From an uncultured Bacilli bacterium (lineage in GTDB: Bacteria > Bacillota_I > Bacilli_A > RF39 > UBA660), in assembly GCA_934096025.1 (NCBI GenBank), contig CAKOLP010000004.1:1-16458 (forward strand): a stretch of DNA of 16,458 nucleotides. Reading direction: 5' to 3'. The position numbers and the translations under genes were made by a program. Below the pieces are notes generated by a model, which was given only the letters and a program-made list of their open reading frames with translations, was not told the DNA's origin and did no database searches. Of this stretch, positions 6,881-15,551 are shown piece after piece; within the stretch, counting starts at the first letter, position 1, and each line of letters opens with the position of its first letter.

Positions 6881-7798
6881 GTGAAAAAAGTATTAGTAAC
6901 TGGTGCCGGGGGCACAATCGGGGTATATGTTGCCAAATATTTACTAGCCGAGGGAAAATATGAAGTAACGCTTTTAGATTTAAAAAATAAGACAACCCTT
7001 AATAGATTAAAAAGATTTAAAAAAAGAGCTAATATTGTTTATGGAGATATTACGAATAGAGTATTAATGGAAGCATTAGTAAAAGATCATGATTATATTA
7101 TTCATCTTGCCTCATCAAGAATCCCCCTTGCTAATATGAAAGAGGGACTTGCTAAAGTTATTGATTATGAGGGGAGTGAAAATATAATTCGCGCTATTAC
7201 ATATTATAATCCAAAGTGTCATCTGTTTTATGCATCAACTACATCTCTTTATAAAGGCATTCTAAACCCTAGTGTTAAAAGTAAGATAAGTATCGGGGAA
7301 TTTGATTATTATAATAAAGCTAAGTATGATGTAGAAAAATTAATTAAGGATAAACTTAAGAATTATACAATATATCGAATACCTCTTGTACTTTGTAATC
7401 CTGTTTCGGAAAATTTTATTTATACTATAAAACGAAAGAGTACGATTAGTTTTATAACAAAAGAAGATTGTGCTTATGCCTTTGTAAAAGGGATAAATTA
7501 TAGAGAGAAACTAAATAAAAAAGTATTTAATTTAGCAGATAAAGAGACTATTATTTTTAAAGATTTATTAAATAATATTTTAAAGATTAATGGCTTAAGT
7601 TTTAAATATGTTTTTAGTAGGGCATTTTTAGAAAAGACTTATGTAAGTCCGGTATGTACTGATCAATTTGAACTAGAAGATATTATCCATTATCAAAATG
7701 ATTCCTTAAGGGAATATTATGGGCGTTTAAAAAGACAATCTAAAAAAAGAAATATTCAAAAAATTTTTGCTAAGCCATGGAGAACACCGGACAAATGA
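6881..7798 (+). CDS. NAD(P)-dependent epimerase/dehydratase-like protein (extended SDR)
   Basis: A 305-residue Rossmann-fold protein. The nucleotide-binding loop is TGAGGTIG (7-14), followed by GDIT near 55-58, HLAS (75-78), YAST (117-120) and the SDR catalytic YNKAK (Y144, K148). These match the extended short-chain dehydrogenase family that includes sugar-nucleotide epimerases and dehydratases. The substrate-binding half is diverged and no sugar can be assigned. The start is GTG with AAGGAGGGAG upstream. The stop overlaps the following lipase gene in an ATGA arrangement, which suggests coupled translation. The C-terminal 30 residues are very basic, which could favour membrane contact; that is inference. 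Confidence 0.82.
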   Translation: MKKVLVTGAGGTIGVYVAKYLLAEGKYEVTLLDLKNKTTLNRLKRFKKRANIVYGDITNRVLMEALVKDHDYIIHLASSRIPLANMKEGLAKVIDYEGSENIIRAITYYNPKCHLFYASTTSLYKGILNPSVKSKISIGEFDYYNKAKYDVEKLIKDKLKNYTIYRIPLVLCNPVSENFIYTIKRKSTISFITKEDCAYAFVKGINYREKLNKKVFNLADKETIIFKDLLNNILKINGLSFKYVFSRAFLEKTYVSPVCTDQFELEDIIHYQNDSLREYYGRLKRQSKKRNIQKIFAKPWRTPDK

Positions 7799-8829
7799 TT
7801 GGATTAGCATTATCGGGTGGGGGCTTACGTGGAGCTTATCAAATCGGTGTTTATAAAGCCTTACAAGAAGCAGGTATTAAGATAGATGGTTTTGTGGGAA
7901 CTTCAATCGGTGCGTTTAATGCAGCGTGTATCGCCGCAGGTAAATTTTCTATGTTATATGATTTTTGGTATAATTGTGATGCTGGGCAAATTCTGGGGTT
8001 TACAGAAAAGCTAAGTAAAAGTGTAAATGAAAACAAACTAGATATTAAAGAAGCACTTAAAAATTTAAAAAACATTGTACTAAATAAAGGAATAAGCACT
8101 AATGGTTTAAAAGAGGCTTTAAAAACATTTAATTTAGATTATTATTTATTTAAAAGTAAAAAGGACTTTGGTTTGGTAACAGTGCGTTTTAAAGATTTTA
8201 AGCCTATATATATGTTTAAAGATAATATTGAACCAGAAAAATTAAATGATTACATTATTGCTTCTTGTTACTTACCAATATTTAAAATGGAAAAGTTAAT
8301 AGATAATAACTATTATTTAGATGGGGGATTTTATGATAATTTACCGGCGAATAGTTTGATTGATAAAGGCTATAGCAAAATATATGTCGTAGATTTAAAA
8401 GCCATAGGTATAACGAGAAACTATAAAGACAAAAGCAAAATAGTAAAAATAACCCCATCAAGAAACTTAGGGAATATTTTAAATATTAAACAAAGTGATA
8501 TTAGGAATAATATAAAACTAGGGTATTATGATACCTTAAAAATAATTAAAGGATATGACGGTTACAAGTACATATTTAAAGTGAGGAGAAATTGGTATTA
8601 TAATTTATTAGTAAGAAAAGTAGATAAAAAACTACGTAAAGAAATGGAGATTTTCTTTAAGTGCGCAGATAATAAAGAATTAGTTTTAAAGTCTATAGAG
8701 TACTTAATGAAAAAACATGATTTTTTATACTATAAAGTATATAAGATAAACAAAGTAATAAAAGAACTACAAAAGCTAGATAAGAATTATTTTATCTATC
8801 GATTTATTAAAGAATTAAAAATATTTTAG
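7795..8829 (+). CDS. Patatin-like phospholipase / acyl hydrolase
   Basis: A serine lipase of the patatin family, about 344 residues, that would cleave acyl chains from membrane lipids. The oxyanion-hole loop GGGLRGAYQIG (8-18), the nucleophile elbow GTSIG with Ser37, and DGG with catalytic Asp176 are all present, so the Ser-Asp dyad is complete. An in-frame ATG at 7777 lacks a ribosome site; the ATG at 7795 overlaps the epimerase stop (ATGA) and gives the usual start a few residues before the glycine loop. The C-terminal 130 residues are very Lys/Tyr-rich and not part of the core fold, perhaps for membrane binding. No signal peptide, so it acts in the cytoplasm or at the inner membrane face. 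Confidence 0.87.
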   Translation: MIGLALSGGGLRGAYQIGVYKALQEAGIKIDGFVGTSIGAFNAACIAAGKFSMLYDFWYNCDAGQILGFTEKLSKSVNENKLDIKEALKNLKNIVLNKGISTNGLKEALKTFNLDYYLFKSKKDFGLVTVRFKDFKPIYMFKDNIEPEKLNDYIIASCYLPIFKMEKLIDNNYYLDGGFYDNLPANSLIDKGYSKIYVVDLKAIGITRNYKDKSKIVKITPSRNLGNILNIKQSDIRNNIKLGYYDTLKIIKGYDGYKYIFKVRRNWYYNLLVRKVDKKLRKEMEIFFKCADNKELVLKSIEYLMKKHDFLYYKVYKINKVIKELQKLDKNYFIYRFIKELKIF

Positions 8830-8838
8830 GAGGAAATT

Positions 8839-9552
8839 ATGGGTAGAGCATATGAAGTAAGAAAAGCAAGTATTCAAAAAACAGGAGCAGCAAAAGGGAA
8901 ATTATATACGACTTTTGCTAAGGAAATATATTTAAGAGCTAAGAGCGACGGGGCAAATCCTGATGCTAATGTTACATTAAAAAGATTGATTGATAAGGCC
9001 AAGAAAAGTCAAGTTCCAAACGACATAATTACTAGAGCTTTAGATAAAGCTAAGGGAGTAGGTCAAGAAGATTATCATGAAGTAATCTATGAGGGTTTTG
9101 GTCCCGGAGCATCAACCTTAATAATTAAGTGCTTAACAGATAATGTAAATAGAACTGTAGGTATGGTAAGAGCTGCATTTAATAAAGTTAATAAAAGTCT
9201 AGGGGTTACTAATTCAGTTCAATATAATTATGAGCATCTAGGGGTATTATCATTTAAATATGCAGATGAAGATGTTGTTTTAGAAAATCTTCTTAATGCA
9301 GGAATAAATGTATTAGATATTGAATCTATAGATGGAGAAATAACACTAAGTTTAAATCCTACGGATATGAATAAGACTAAAGATGAACTAGAAAAATTTA
9401 TACCTAATATTGAGTATGAATTAGATGAAGTTGGTATGTATCCAAAAGAAAAAGTAAAACTAACAGACGAAGAACAAGAAGTATTTAATAAGTTATATGC
9501 TATGTTAGATGATATAGATGATGTAACGGAAATATATACGAATGTTGAGTAG
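8839..9552 (+). CDS. YebC/PmpR-family protein (YeeN type)
   Basis: A 237-residue protein of the YebC/TACO1 family, of normal length and with family blocks throughout: MGRAYEVRK at the start, FAKEIYLRAK, NDIITRALDKAKG, YEGFGPGAS near 84-92, NVNRT near 103-107 and VQYNYEHLGV. Members were long annotated as transcriptional regulators. More recent work links the family to translation, in particular relief of ribosome stalling. The start lacks the helical HSKW-type motif of canonical YebC and is nearer the YeeN branch. It has a strong AGGAGG site that overlaps the upstream TAG. It lies third from the end of the operon by position, with only 3 bp to the next start. Family call is firm. Confidence 0.93.
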   Translation: MGRAYEVRKASIQKTGAAKGKLYTTFAKEIYLRAKSDGANPDANVTLKRLIDKAKKSQVPNDIITRALDKAKGVGQEDYHEVIYEGFGPGASTLIIKCLTDNVNRTVGMVRAAFNKVNKSLGVTNSVQYNYEHLGVLSFKYADEDVVLENLLNAGINVLDIESIDGEITLSLNPTDMNKTKDELEKFIPNIEYELDEVGMYPKEKVKLTDEEQEVFNKLYAMLDDIDDVTEIYTNVE

Positions 9553-9555
9553 CAT

Positions 9556-10926
9556 ATGAAGAAAAATATTTTTAAAACACTTTTTAAAGTTATTTTATTA
9601 TTTATAGTTTTTGAGTTAGTAATTCAAATTATCGGGGGCTTTTTTGCTAGTAGTATTTTTAGATCATTAAAGTATGGAAAGTATGGAGTTTATTATTTAA
9701 GTGAATTTGTAGTATTTTTAATATGTTTGGTTATTCTTATTATAAGGAAAAGGACATATATATTTAAAAATAAAAAATTAGATTTTAAAAAAAGTATAAA
9801 GTTATGTATGCCAATCCTTGTTATATCTATATTCCTTTTGATAAGTAATAGTATTGGTTTAATTGGTAGTAAGGTAGATTTTCTTGATTTATTTAGTTTA
9901 ATCTTATATGTTATTTTTATAGGTTTATTTGAAGAAATATTTTTTCGAGGAATTATTTTAGAAGAATTTTTAAGTGATTATCACAATAGTAAAAAAGAAG
10001 TATTGTTTTCTATTATTCTAAGTGCCTTAATATTTGGTAGTCTGCATATAACTAATATGCTAGCTGGTCAAGATTTACTTACAACTAGTATGCAAGTTAT
10101 TCAAACAACATCAATAGGTGTTTTATTCGGAGCTGTATATTATTTAACAAGAAATATTTGGGCTTTAGCTTTTATTCATGGCTTTTATGATTTTTCTGTT
10201 TTACTAGGTATGGTAAATGATATTAAGGATTGTGGCTTCGTTTTGGGTGTTCCATTTAGTATTACTTTGAGTTCTTTAATAGCATCTTTAATGTTAAGCT
10301 TAATATATCTAATTTATAGTAGAGGTATTCTAAATAAGACTAACTTTAATAAAGCTTTAGGGCATTATGTAACACTTGAAGACAAAAATGAAGATGCCAA
10401 AATAAAAAGAGAAACTCGTGCTTCAATATTTATTATTATCGGTATATGGGGAGCATTTAGTGTTTGTTATTCTCTTTTTCTAGGGGATGATTTAGAAAAA
10501 TATTATAAGTGTTATGAGTATGAGGAAAAGGTAATATCTAAGTACGAAACGCATTATTATTCTTATAATAATTTTACAATTACTTTAAATAATATGTATT
10601 ATGAAGTATATATAGAAGATGGCAATGTTAACTTAAAAGCCTATGACAAAAATGAAGTATACACTTTAAAGCAAAATATTAATAGTATCTTAGTAGTGGA
10701 TAAAAAGCTAGTTTTATATGCAGATGAAGAAGTATATTATTATGATTATTCTTTAGTAAATAATATAGAAGAATTGAAAAAAGGTGAAGTAGTATTAGAA
10801 CTTCCTGATATAACTGGTGGTGGTTATTTATTAGATGCTACGACGAATACAAGATATCCATTAGTTCGAGATATACATGATAAAAAATTTATTATAGATG
10901 ATAGTAAACTTGTCTTAGTAAAATAA
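9556..10926 (+). CDS. CPBP (CAAX-type) intramembrane metalloprotease with extra C-terminal domain
   Basis: A 456-residue membrane protein. The protease core (about 1-260) has the three CPBP motifs: EEIFFR (126-131), FGSLH with H164, and HGFYD (208-212), so the glutamates and histidines of the active site are present. Bacterial members act in immunity to bacteriocins, signal-protein cleavage or unknown processing. A further helix at about 290-310 is followed by 146 residues that look soluble, Tyr-rich and beta-prone, and probably lie outside the cell; most CPBP proteins are 200-300 residues and lack this part. The ribosome site is weak; coupling to the gene 3 bp upstream is likely. Last gene of the operon, with a terminator directly after it. 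The role of the added domain is unknown. Confidence 0.86.
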   Translation: MKKNIFKTLFKVILLFIVFELVIQIIGGFFASSIFRSLKYGKYGVYYLSEFVVFLICLVILIIRKRTYIFKNKKLDFKKSIKLCMPILVISIFLLISNSIGLIGSKVDFLDLFSLILYVIFIGLFEEIFFRGIILEEFLSDYHNSKKEVLFSIILSALIFGSLHITNMLAGQDLLTTSMQVIQTTSIGVLFGAVYYLTRNIWALAFIHGFYDFSVLLGMVNDIKDCGFVLGVPFSITLSSLIASLMLSLIYLIYSRGILNKTNFNKALGHYVTLEDKNEDAKIKRETRASIFIIIGIWGAFSVCYSLFLGDDLEKYYKCYEYEEKVISKYETHYYSYNNFTITLNNMYYEVYIEDGNVNLKAYDKNEVYTLKQNINSILVVDKKLVLYADEEVYYYDYSLVNNIEELKKGEVVLELPDITGGGYLLDATTNTRYPLVRDIHDKKFIIDDSKLVLVK

Positions 10927-10953
10927 AGTATAATTTGGTTTTATACTTTTTTT
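10926..10953 (+). terminator. Rho-independent terminator of the ZIP-to-CPBP operon
   Basis: AAGTATAA (10926-10933) pairs with TTATACTT (10941-10948) over a 7-nt loop and is followed by a T-run. It begins at the last base of the TAA stop. Confidence 0.85.
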
Positions 10954-10977
10954 ATATGTGTAATAATTTAAGAAATG

Positions 10978-10986
10978 TGCTATAAT
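10978..10986 (+). promoter_or_regulatory. Extended -10 promoter of the HipA-like gene
   Basis: TGCTATAAT is a perfect TGN-TATAAT element; no good -35 box lies 16-18 nt upstream, which is common for extended -10 promoters. The expected start near 10993 leaves about 30 nt of leader before the GGAGGA site and the ATG at 11024. Confidence 0.65.
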
Positions 10987-11023
10987 CATGGTAACATTAT
11001 TAATTATAAAACGGAGGAAAAGT

Positions 11024-12229
11024 ATGAATTGCATTTTAATGAATAAAAATACTCCAGTAATGGAAATAGAATTTAACTCAAATACTAATTCAATTGATAA
11101 AATATATAGTGTATTAGATATTAATTATGCACCTTTAGCTATATTTAATTGTAGCAAAATAAGAGGTAATTTAACTAAAGCTACGAATGAGTGGTTTAAG
11201 GGTAGGGGAATTCCCTCATGGCGAAAAGACTTAGAAAAATTATTAGAAAAATTAAATGTTACATCTGAGGCTGAACTATTAAATAAATCATATGCTTTAT
11301 CCTTATCTGATCAGTATTGGTTAAAAGAAAAGAATAGTAAAGTTAGATGGCAAGATATTAATTTTTTTACTAATGATTTTTTATATGAAGCATATTTGGA
11401 GGCATCATTAGATAGTATTTCAAGTTCTAAAAAAATAATGGATAAAGCGATTTTTCGTTCTCCGAATAATACTACCGATGGAATGCTTCAAAAAGGGTGG
11501 ATTATTGAAAATAATAAAATAGTTTTAGTAAAAGGGACATATACACCAAGTAAAGAAGAACCAATAAATGAATGGTTAGCTTCCGAAATTTGTAAAAGGC
11601 TAGGTTTTTCCTATTGTGAATATAATATAGAATGGACACCTAAAAATAAATTAGTATCAAAGTGTAATAATTTTATTTCTGAAGATGAAGAAATAGTTAC
11701 GGCATATGATATCTTTAAGTCAGAAAAAAAGCCTAATAACCTTAGTGATTATGAGTTTTATATAAGTGTGCTTCTAAAACACGGAGTTACGAATGCTAGA
11801 AGAAACCTTGAGAATATGTTTGTTGTGGATTATTTAATGATGAATAAAGATAGACACTTGAAAAATTTTGGCATAATTAGAAATGTAAATAGTTTAAAAT
11901 GGGTAAGAACTGCGCCGATATTTGATACCGGAGAAAGTATGCAATGTGATGAATTGACAGAAAATATGAATTTTAATAAGGGAGAGGGGAAATTTTTCAG
12001 TAATCCTGCTAAAGATTTTGAACAAGTATTAAAAGTTCTAGGGCGAAATATAACTCGCATAAATATTAATAAATTAAATGGTCTTTGCGATGAGTATGAA
12101 AATATTTTATTAAAGTATAAAGATAAGATAAATATGTCGCAGGTAAGAATTGATAACTTAGTTAATGGCTTAAAAACAAGAATAGAAAAATTACAATATT
12201 ATATAGATAGAATAAAAAAAGATTTTTAA
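11024..12229 (+). CDS. HipA-like Ser/Thr kinase domain protein without HipB partner
   Basis: A 401-residue soluble protein of the HipA-like kinase fold. The start is set by GGAGGA just before ATG 11024; the upstream in-frame GTG at 10988 overlaps the promoter. Visible blocks, numbered from 11024: LSLSDQYWL (93-101), SPNNTTDG (146-153, matching the Ser-bearing activation or P-loop-like motif), the likely ATP-binding Lys in VLVKG (K170), the catalytic loop NKDRH with downstream N and G (274-283), and the metal-binding D301 in IFDTG. The kinase set is thus complete. HipA toxins normally follow a small HipB repressor gene; none is present and the gene stands alone between two terminators. A solo regulatory or excisionase-like kinase is as likely as a toxin. 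Confidence 0.85.
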   Translation: MNCILMNKNTPVMEIEFNSNTNSIDKIYSVLDINYAPLAIFNCSKIRGNLTKATNEWFKGRGIPSWRKDLEKLLEKLNVTSEAELLNKSYALSLSDQYWLKEKNSKVRWQDINFFTNDFLYEAYLEASLDSISSSKKIMDKAIFRSPNNTTDGMLQKGWIIENNKIVLVKGTYTPSKEEPINEWLASEICKRLGFSYCEYNIEWTPKNKLVSKCNNFISEDEEIVTAYDIFKSEKKPNNLSDYEFYISVLLKHGVTNARRNLENMFVVDYLMMNKDRHLKNFGIIRNVNSLKWVRTAPIFDTGESMQCDELTENMNFNKGEGKFFSNPAKDFEQVLKVLGRNITRININKLNGLCDEYENILLKYKDKINMSQVRIDNLVNGLKTRIEKLQYYIDRIKKDF

Positions 12230-12234
12230 AAAAC

Positions 12235-12272
12235 ATGAAAAAACTAAATGCCGGTAGCGCATTTAGTTTTTA
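12235..12272. terminator. Bidirectional terminator between the HipA-like gene and PBP1A
   Basis: AAACTAAATGC (12241-12251) and GCATTTAGTTT (12259-12269) form an 11-bp stem with a 7-nt loop, flanked by A on the left and T on the right. It lies in the 40-bp gap between two convergent stops and can serve both genes. Confidence 0.9.
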
Positions 12273-14801
12273 TTCTAGTTCATCAATTTCTACATTTGAG
12301 TTTCCGGAATTATTTGTTGGTGGATTAGGTTTAACAATATCAGATACATTTGAATCAATATTAGCATTAGTATTTATTTCTAGACCATCTGACATATTAG
12401 AAGCAAAAAATGCGTAAGCTGATTTTATAACGTAAGTTACTTTTCCACCACTTGGATTATTTACTGTATAATTTGTTGAGTCTGTTCTTCCAATACTTGT
12501 TAATGAGCCATCAGAATTTTTTTGATAAATGTTGTAACCTAGAGTTCCCACGTAAGCACTGTTATAATAAAGTCTTGCTTCATAATATTTGTAAGAACTA
12601 GTACTATATCCATTATTAAAGTATTCTTGTAAGTAAGTAGGATTTATCGCATCCGGAGTACTTATGCCTGTCCAAGTAAGCTTTATTTGTTTACCATCAA
12701 ATGTATAACTTCCATTCGATGGCGCATTTAATTTTGCAAATCTAGTTGATTCTTCTGTAGGTTCTGTTCCCTCTTTAAAAACTTCAGTTGTTCTTAAATT
12801 TTCTGGTGTATATGCACTTGGTAATTGAGTAGGGATAGTTTCTTTTTCTACTTCTACAGCCACTATTCCACTGGGAGTGTTAAAAGTCATATTTTTACTA
12901 TATACTTTGCTACCAACCGCTTTCATAACTGCATTTCTAATTCTTCCCCCGATATTAGCTGTTAAATAATGTTCTGATGTATTGGTATCATATCCAATCC
13001 ATAGTGCAATAGCATATTCTGGGGAGTAGGTAATATTCCATGCATCCCGTGTAGCTGATGCCGGTATTCCTAGTTTACTGGTTGTTGCACTATCTAAGTT
13101 AGTAGTACCTGATTTAGCAGCTATTTGTGTGCCACTTACTGATACACCTCCGACACCACTTTGGGCAGCAGAGATTAACATATCTGTTATCATATAAGCT
13201 GTTTCTTCACTCATAACTTTTACTTTTTCTGGTTTTTGTTCAAATGTTTTTCCTGATTCCATTAAAGTAACTTTTGTATAAGAGTAAGGGGCAATATAAT
13301 ATCCACCACGACCAAATGCTGCATATGCTGCTGACATTTGAATAGGGCTAACACCATCGAAACCTCCGATTGAAGCAGATTCATATAACTCATCACCATA
13401 GTTAATTCCTAGGTTATGTACAAAGTCTTTAATATAATTAGGGTTTTCTTTATAAACTGCTTTAAAAGCTTCCAACGCAGGAATATTTCTTGAATTAACT
13501 AAAGCAGTTCGCATATTAATTAATCCCATATATCTTCCATCGGCATTTTTAATTGCTGTTCCATTACTATAAGTTGTAGGTTCATCTAAGAATAAAGTTC
13601 CCGGAGATCCATTTAAATATTCAATATAAGGACCGTAGTCAAAAATTGGTTTTGCCGTAGATCCAGGTTGTCTTTTAATAGTTGCTCTGTTTGTACCTTT
13701 GGCACTATAATTTCTACCTCCACTAAGAGCAATAATACCACCATCTGTTGTACTAGTAATAGCAATACCCTCTTGTAAAGCATCATTTGGAAAATCATAT
13801 AAAGAGCCGTTTTCTAAACTGTTTAAGACACTTTGAACATCTTTATTAATAGTAGTAACTATTTTCATGGAAACAGTATAAGGATCATATCCCGTATTTT
13901 TTTCGACTTCTTCCATAACATAATCTATTACTGCTTGGTTAGATGAAGCTATAGATTTGGTATTTTTTGTAACTAATGATTCAATTGGAATATTTAATAC
14001 AGCATTTTTTTCATCTTCTGTAATATAACCATGATTTACCATTAAATTTAATACAATTTTTTGCCTATTTCTAACTCCGACTGGGTTTTTATAAGCATTA
14101 TATAGTCTTGGATTTTGGAACATTCCCGCTATAATTGAAGCTTCGGCTAAAGAGATATCGGAAACTGATTTACCAAAGTAGTATTGACAAGCTTGTTCAA
14201 CCCCAGCTATACCAGTGTAATTTAGGTTTCCATCATTACCAAACCATTGACTATTAACGTAAAATTCAATAATTTCTTCTTTAGTATAATTGCTTTCTAC
14301 TTTAAATACTGCCATATATATGTCGGTAAATTTTCTAATAATACCTTTTATACCCTCAGATTCTCCGGATGTATAAGTTTGCTTTACAACTTGCATGGTA
14401 AGAGTAGAGGCCCCACCAGCACTAGAATTTCCAAGTATTTGTCCAGCACTAGCTTTCATAAATCTTGCTACATCTAAACCGCTGTGTTGAAAGAACCTTG
14501 AATCTTCCGTAGCCACAATAGCATCTACTAAAACTTGAGGTAATTCATCATATGTTACTAAAACTCTATCGTGAGTTCCTAGTCTTGCTAATTCTGTAGT
14601 ACCATCATTATAATATAAGACACTAGATTCTTTAGAATAAAGTTTTTCTTTATCAAAGTCTGGTGAAGTAATAATAATATAAAGTAAAAATACTAGCATA
14701 AAAGATATTACAGCAATACCACCGATTAAAATAATAGATACTATAACATCTTTAGTAATTTTTTTGTAATTTCTTTTGTTTTCAGTTTTTGTTTTTTTCA
14801 T
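12270..14801 (-). CDS. ponA: Class A penicillin-binding protein 1A (transglycosylase/transpeptidase)
   Basis: An 843-residue bifunctional peptidoglycan synthase at the outer face of the membrane: it polymerises lipid II and cross-links the strands. A short basic cytoplasmic tail and one helix (about 19-45) anchor it. The GT51 domain holds the catalytic Glu in ATED (E99), GGASTLTMQ (129-137) and the second Glu region EFYVNSQWFG (179-188). The transpeptidase domain has STAK (Ser381, Lys384), SRN (437-439) and KSGT (563-566). Residues about 690-800 look like a fibronectin-III-type domain, followed by an Asn/Ser-rich tail, as in B. subtilis PonA. The start has AGGAGG 4 nt upstream and overlaps the end of recU, the usual recU-ponA operon. 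Transcription ends at the bidirectional terminator. All key residues are present. Confidence 0.95.
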   Translation of the reverse strand: MKKTKTENKRNYKKITKDVIVSIILIGGIAVISFMLVFLLYIIITSPDFDKEKLYSKESSVLYYNDGTTELARLGTHDRVLVTYDELPQVLVDAIVATEDSRFFQHSGLDVARFMKASAGQILGNSSAGGASTLTMQVVKQTYTSGESEGIKGIIRKFTDIYMAVFKVESNYTKEEIIEFYVNSQWFGNDGNLNYTGIAGVEQACQYYFGKSVSDISLAEASIIAGMFQNPRLYNAYKNPVGVRNRQKIVLNLMVNHGYITEDEKNAVLNIPIESLVTKNTKSIASSNQAVIDYVMEEVEKNTGYDPYTVSMKIVTTINKDVQSVLNSLENGSLYDFPNDALQEGIAITSTTDGGIIALSGGRNYSAKGTNRATIKRQPGSTAKPIFDYGPYIEYLNGSPGTLFLDEPTTYSNGTAIKNADGRYMGLINMRTALVNSRNIPALEAFKAVYKENPNYIKDFVHNLGINYGDELYESASIGGFDGVSPIQMSAAYAAFGRGGYYIAPYSYTKVTLMESGKTFEQKPEKVKVMSEETAYMITDMLISAAQSGVGGVSVSGTQIAAKSGTTNLDSATTSKLGIPASATRDAWNITYSPEYAIALWIGYDTNTSEHYLTANIGGRIRNAVMKAVGSKVYSKNMTFNTPSGIVAVEVEKETIPTQLPSAYTPENLRTTEVFKEGTEPTEESTRFAKLNAPSNGSYTFDGKQIKLTWTGISTPDAINPTYLQEYFNNGYSTSSYKYYEARLYYNSAYVGTLGYNIYQKNSDGSLTSIGRTDSTNYTVNNPSGGKVTYVIKSAYAFFASNMSDGLEINTNANIDSNVSDIVKPNPPTNNSGNSNVEIDELE

Positions 14802-15354
14802 TTTGCCTCCTAATTAGTTCATCTACTATATTAATAAAATCTAAGCCATTAATTGTTAATTTAATTTTATGTCCCTTAACTTTAATAAAGTCATAGGGAA
14901 TACTTTTTCGTGTTTCATTTTTTATAAAACTTAATAAAATAGTTCCCTCTAATACATAGTATTCTTGATTAATTTCAATAATTAAAAAAACTATTCCTCC
15001 ATGATTATTAATGTTATATATATGTTTAATTTGATGCTTTGAAATATTATTTAATGGAAAAGATGTTTTATTTTGCGTTTTTTTAGCATCAAATTCTATA
15101 TAGTATCCTTTGTAAATTCCATTAAAGTCCAATGTTGATGGAAGTTCAAAAAAAGCATCAGTAATTCTTTTTCCCGCATTGTTATAAGATGTTTTGACAA
15201 TTTTTATAGGTGTAGGTTTTTTATAAATATATGCAATATCTTTTTCAATATAAAAGTTACATGCCATATTTATTAAATATTCTAAGTCCATTCCTCGATT
15301 ATCATAACACACATTTGGGTTATAAACTTTTTTACTATTATTCGGATATAACAA
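14782..15354 (-). CDS. recU: Holliday junction resolvase RecU
   Basis: RecU cuts four-way DNA junctions during recombination and chromosome segregation in Bacillota. The 190-residue product keeps the family order: YPN at the start, NRGMDLE, KKPTP, then STLDF, YIEFDAKKT and SFPLNN. Against B. subtilis RecU, the catalytic Asp88 corresponds to Asp76 here and Lys103 to Lys91, while Glu101 is Asp89 with Glu two residues before it (EFDAK versus DFEAK). A TTG at 15354 is the chosen start because AGGTGG lies 5 nt before it and LYPN matches the family; an in-frame GTG at 15363 sits almost at the predicted transcript start. The last 20 bp overlap ponA, so the pair is co-translated. Family certain. Confidence 0.93.
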   Translation of the reverse strand: MLYPNNSKKVYNPNVCYDNRGMDLEYLINMACNFYIEKDIAYIYKKPTPIKIVKTSYNNAGKRITDAFFELPSTLDFNGIYKGYYIEFDAKKTQNKTSFPLNNISKHQIKHIYNINNHGGIVFLIIEINQEYYVLEGTILLSFIKNETRKSIPYDFIKVKGHKIKLTINGLDFINIVDELIRRQNEKNKN

Positions 15355-15372
15355 TATAACCACCTAGACATA

Positions 15373-15401
15373 ATTATATCATATTCATAAATATTTGTCT
15401 T
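15373..15401 (-). promoter_or_regulatory. Promoter of the recU-ponA operon
   Basis: On the minus strand AAGACA (15401-15396), a 17-nt spacer and TATAAT (15378-15373) with an upstream TGA form a strong extended -10 promoter. The transcript would start near 15366, giving a very short leader. Confidence 0.8.
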
Positions 15402-15463
15402 AGTTTAAATGTGATTTGCAATATCTTTACAGTTATAAATTTAAATTTGATTAACAATTTTTG

Positions 15464-15492
15464 TAGACATACATTTGTTTTTGCGGTATATT
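15464..15492 (+). promoter_or_regulatory. Promoter of the RNA antitoxin array
   Basis: TAGACA (15464-15469, five of six consensus bases), a 17-nt spacer and TATATT (15487-15492, five of six) predict a start near 15499, about 50 nt before the first repeat. It is separate from the recU promoter that faces the other way. Confidence 0.65.
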
Positions 15493-15551
15493 AAGTTTAC
15501 ATGGCAATAATATTGTGTAATCTACATATAATAATATTGTTACATGTAGTA

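Noticed and set aside
7851..8099. 82-codon minus-strand ORF within the patatin gene
   Set aside because: Antisense to the conserved Ser nucleophile region of a clear lipase; no promoter or ribosome site.
12235..12417. Short plus-strand ORF after the HipA-like gene
   Set aside because: It reads through the bidirectional terminator into the antisense of the PBP1A C-terminus, with no ribosome site.
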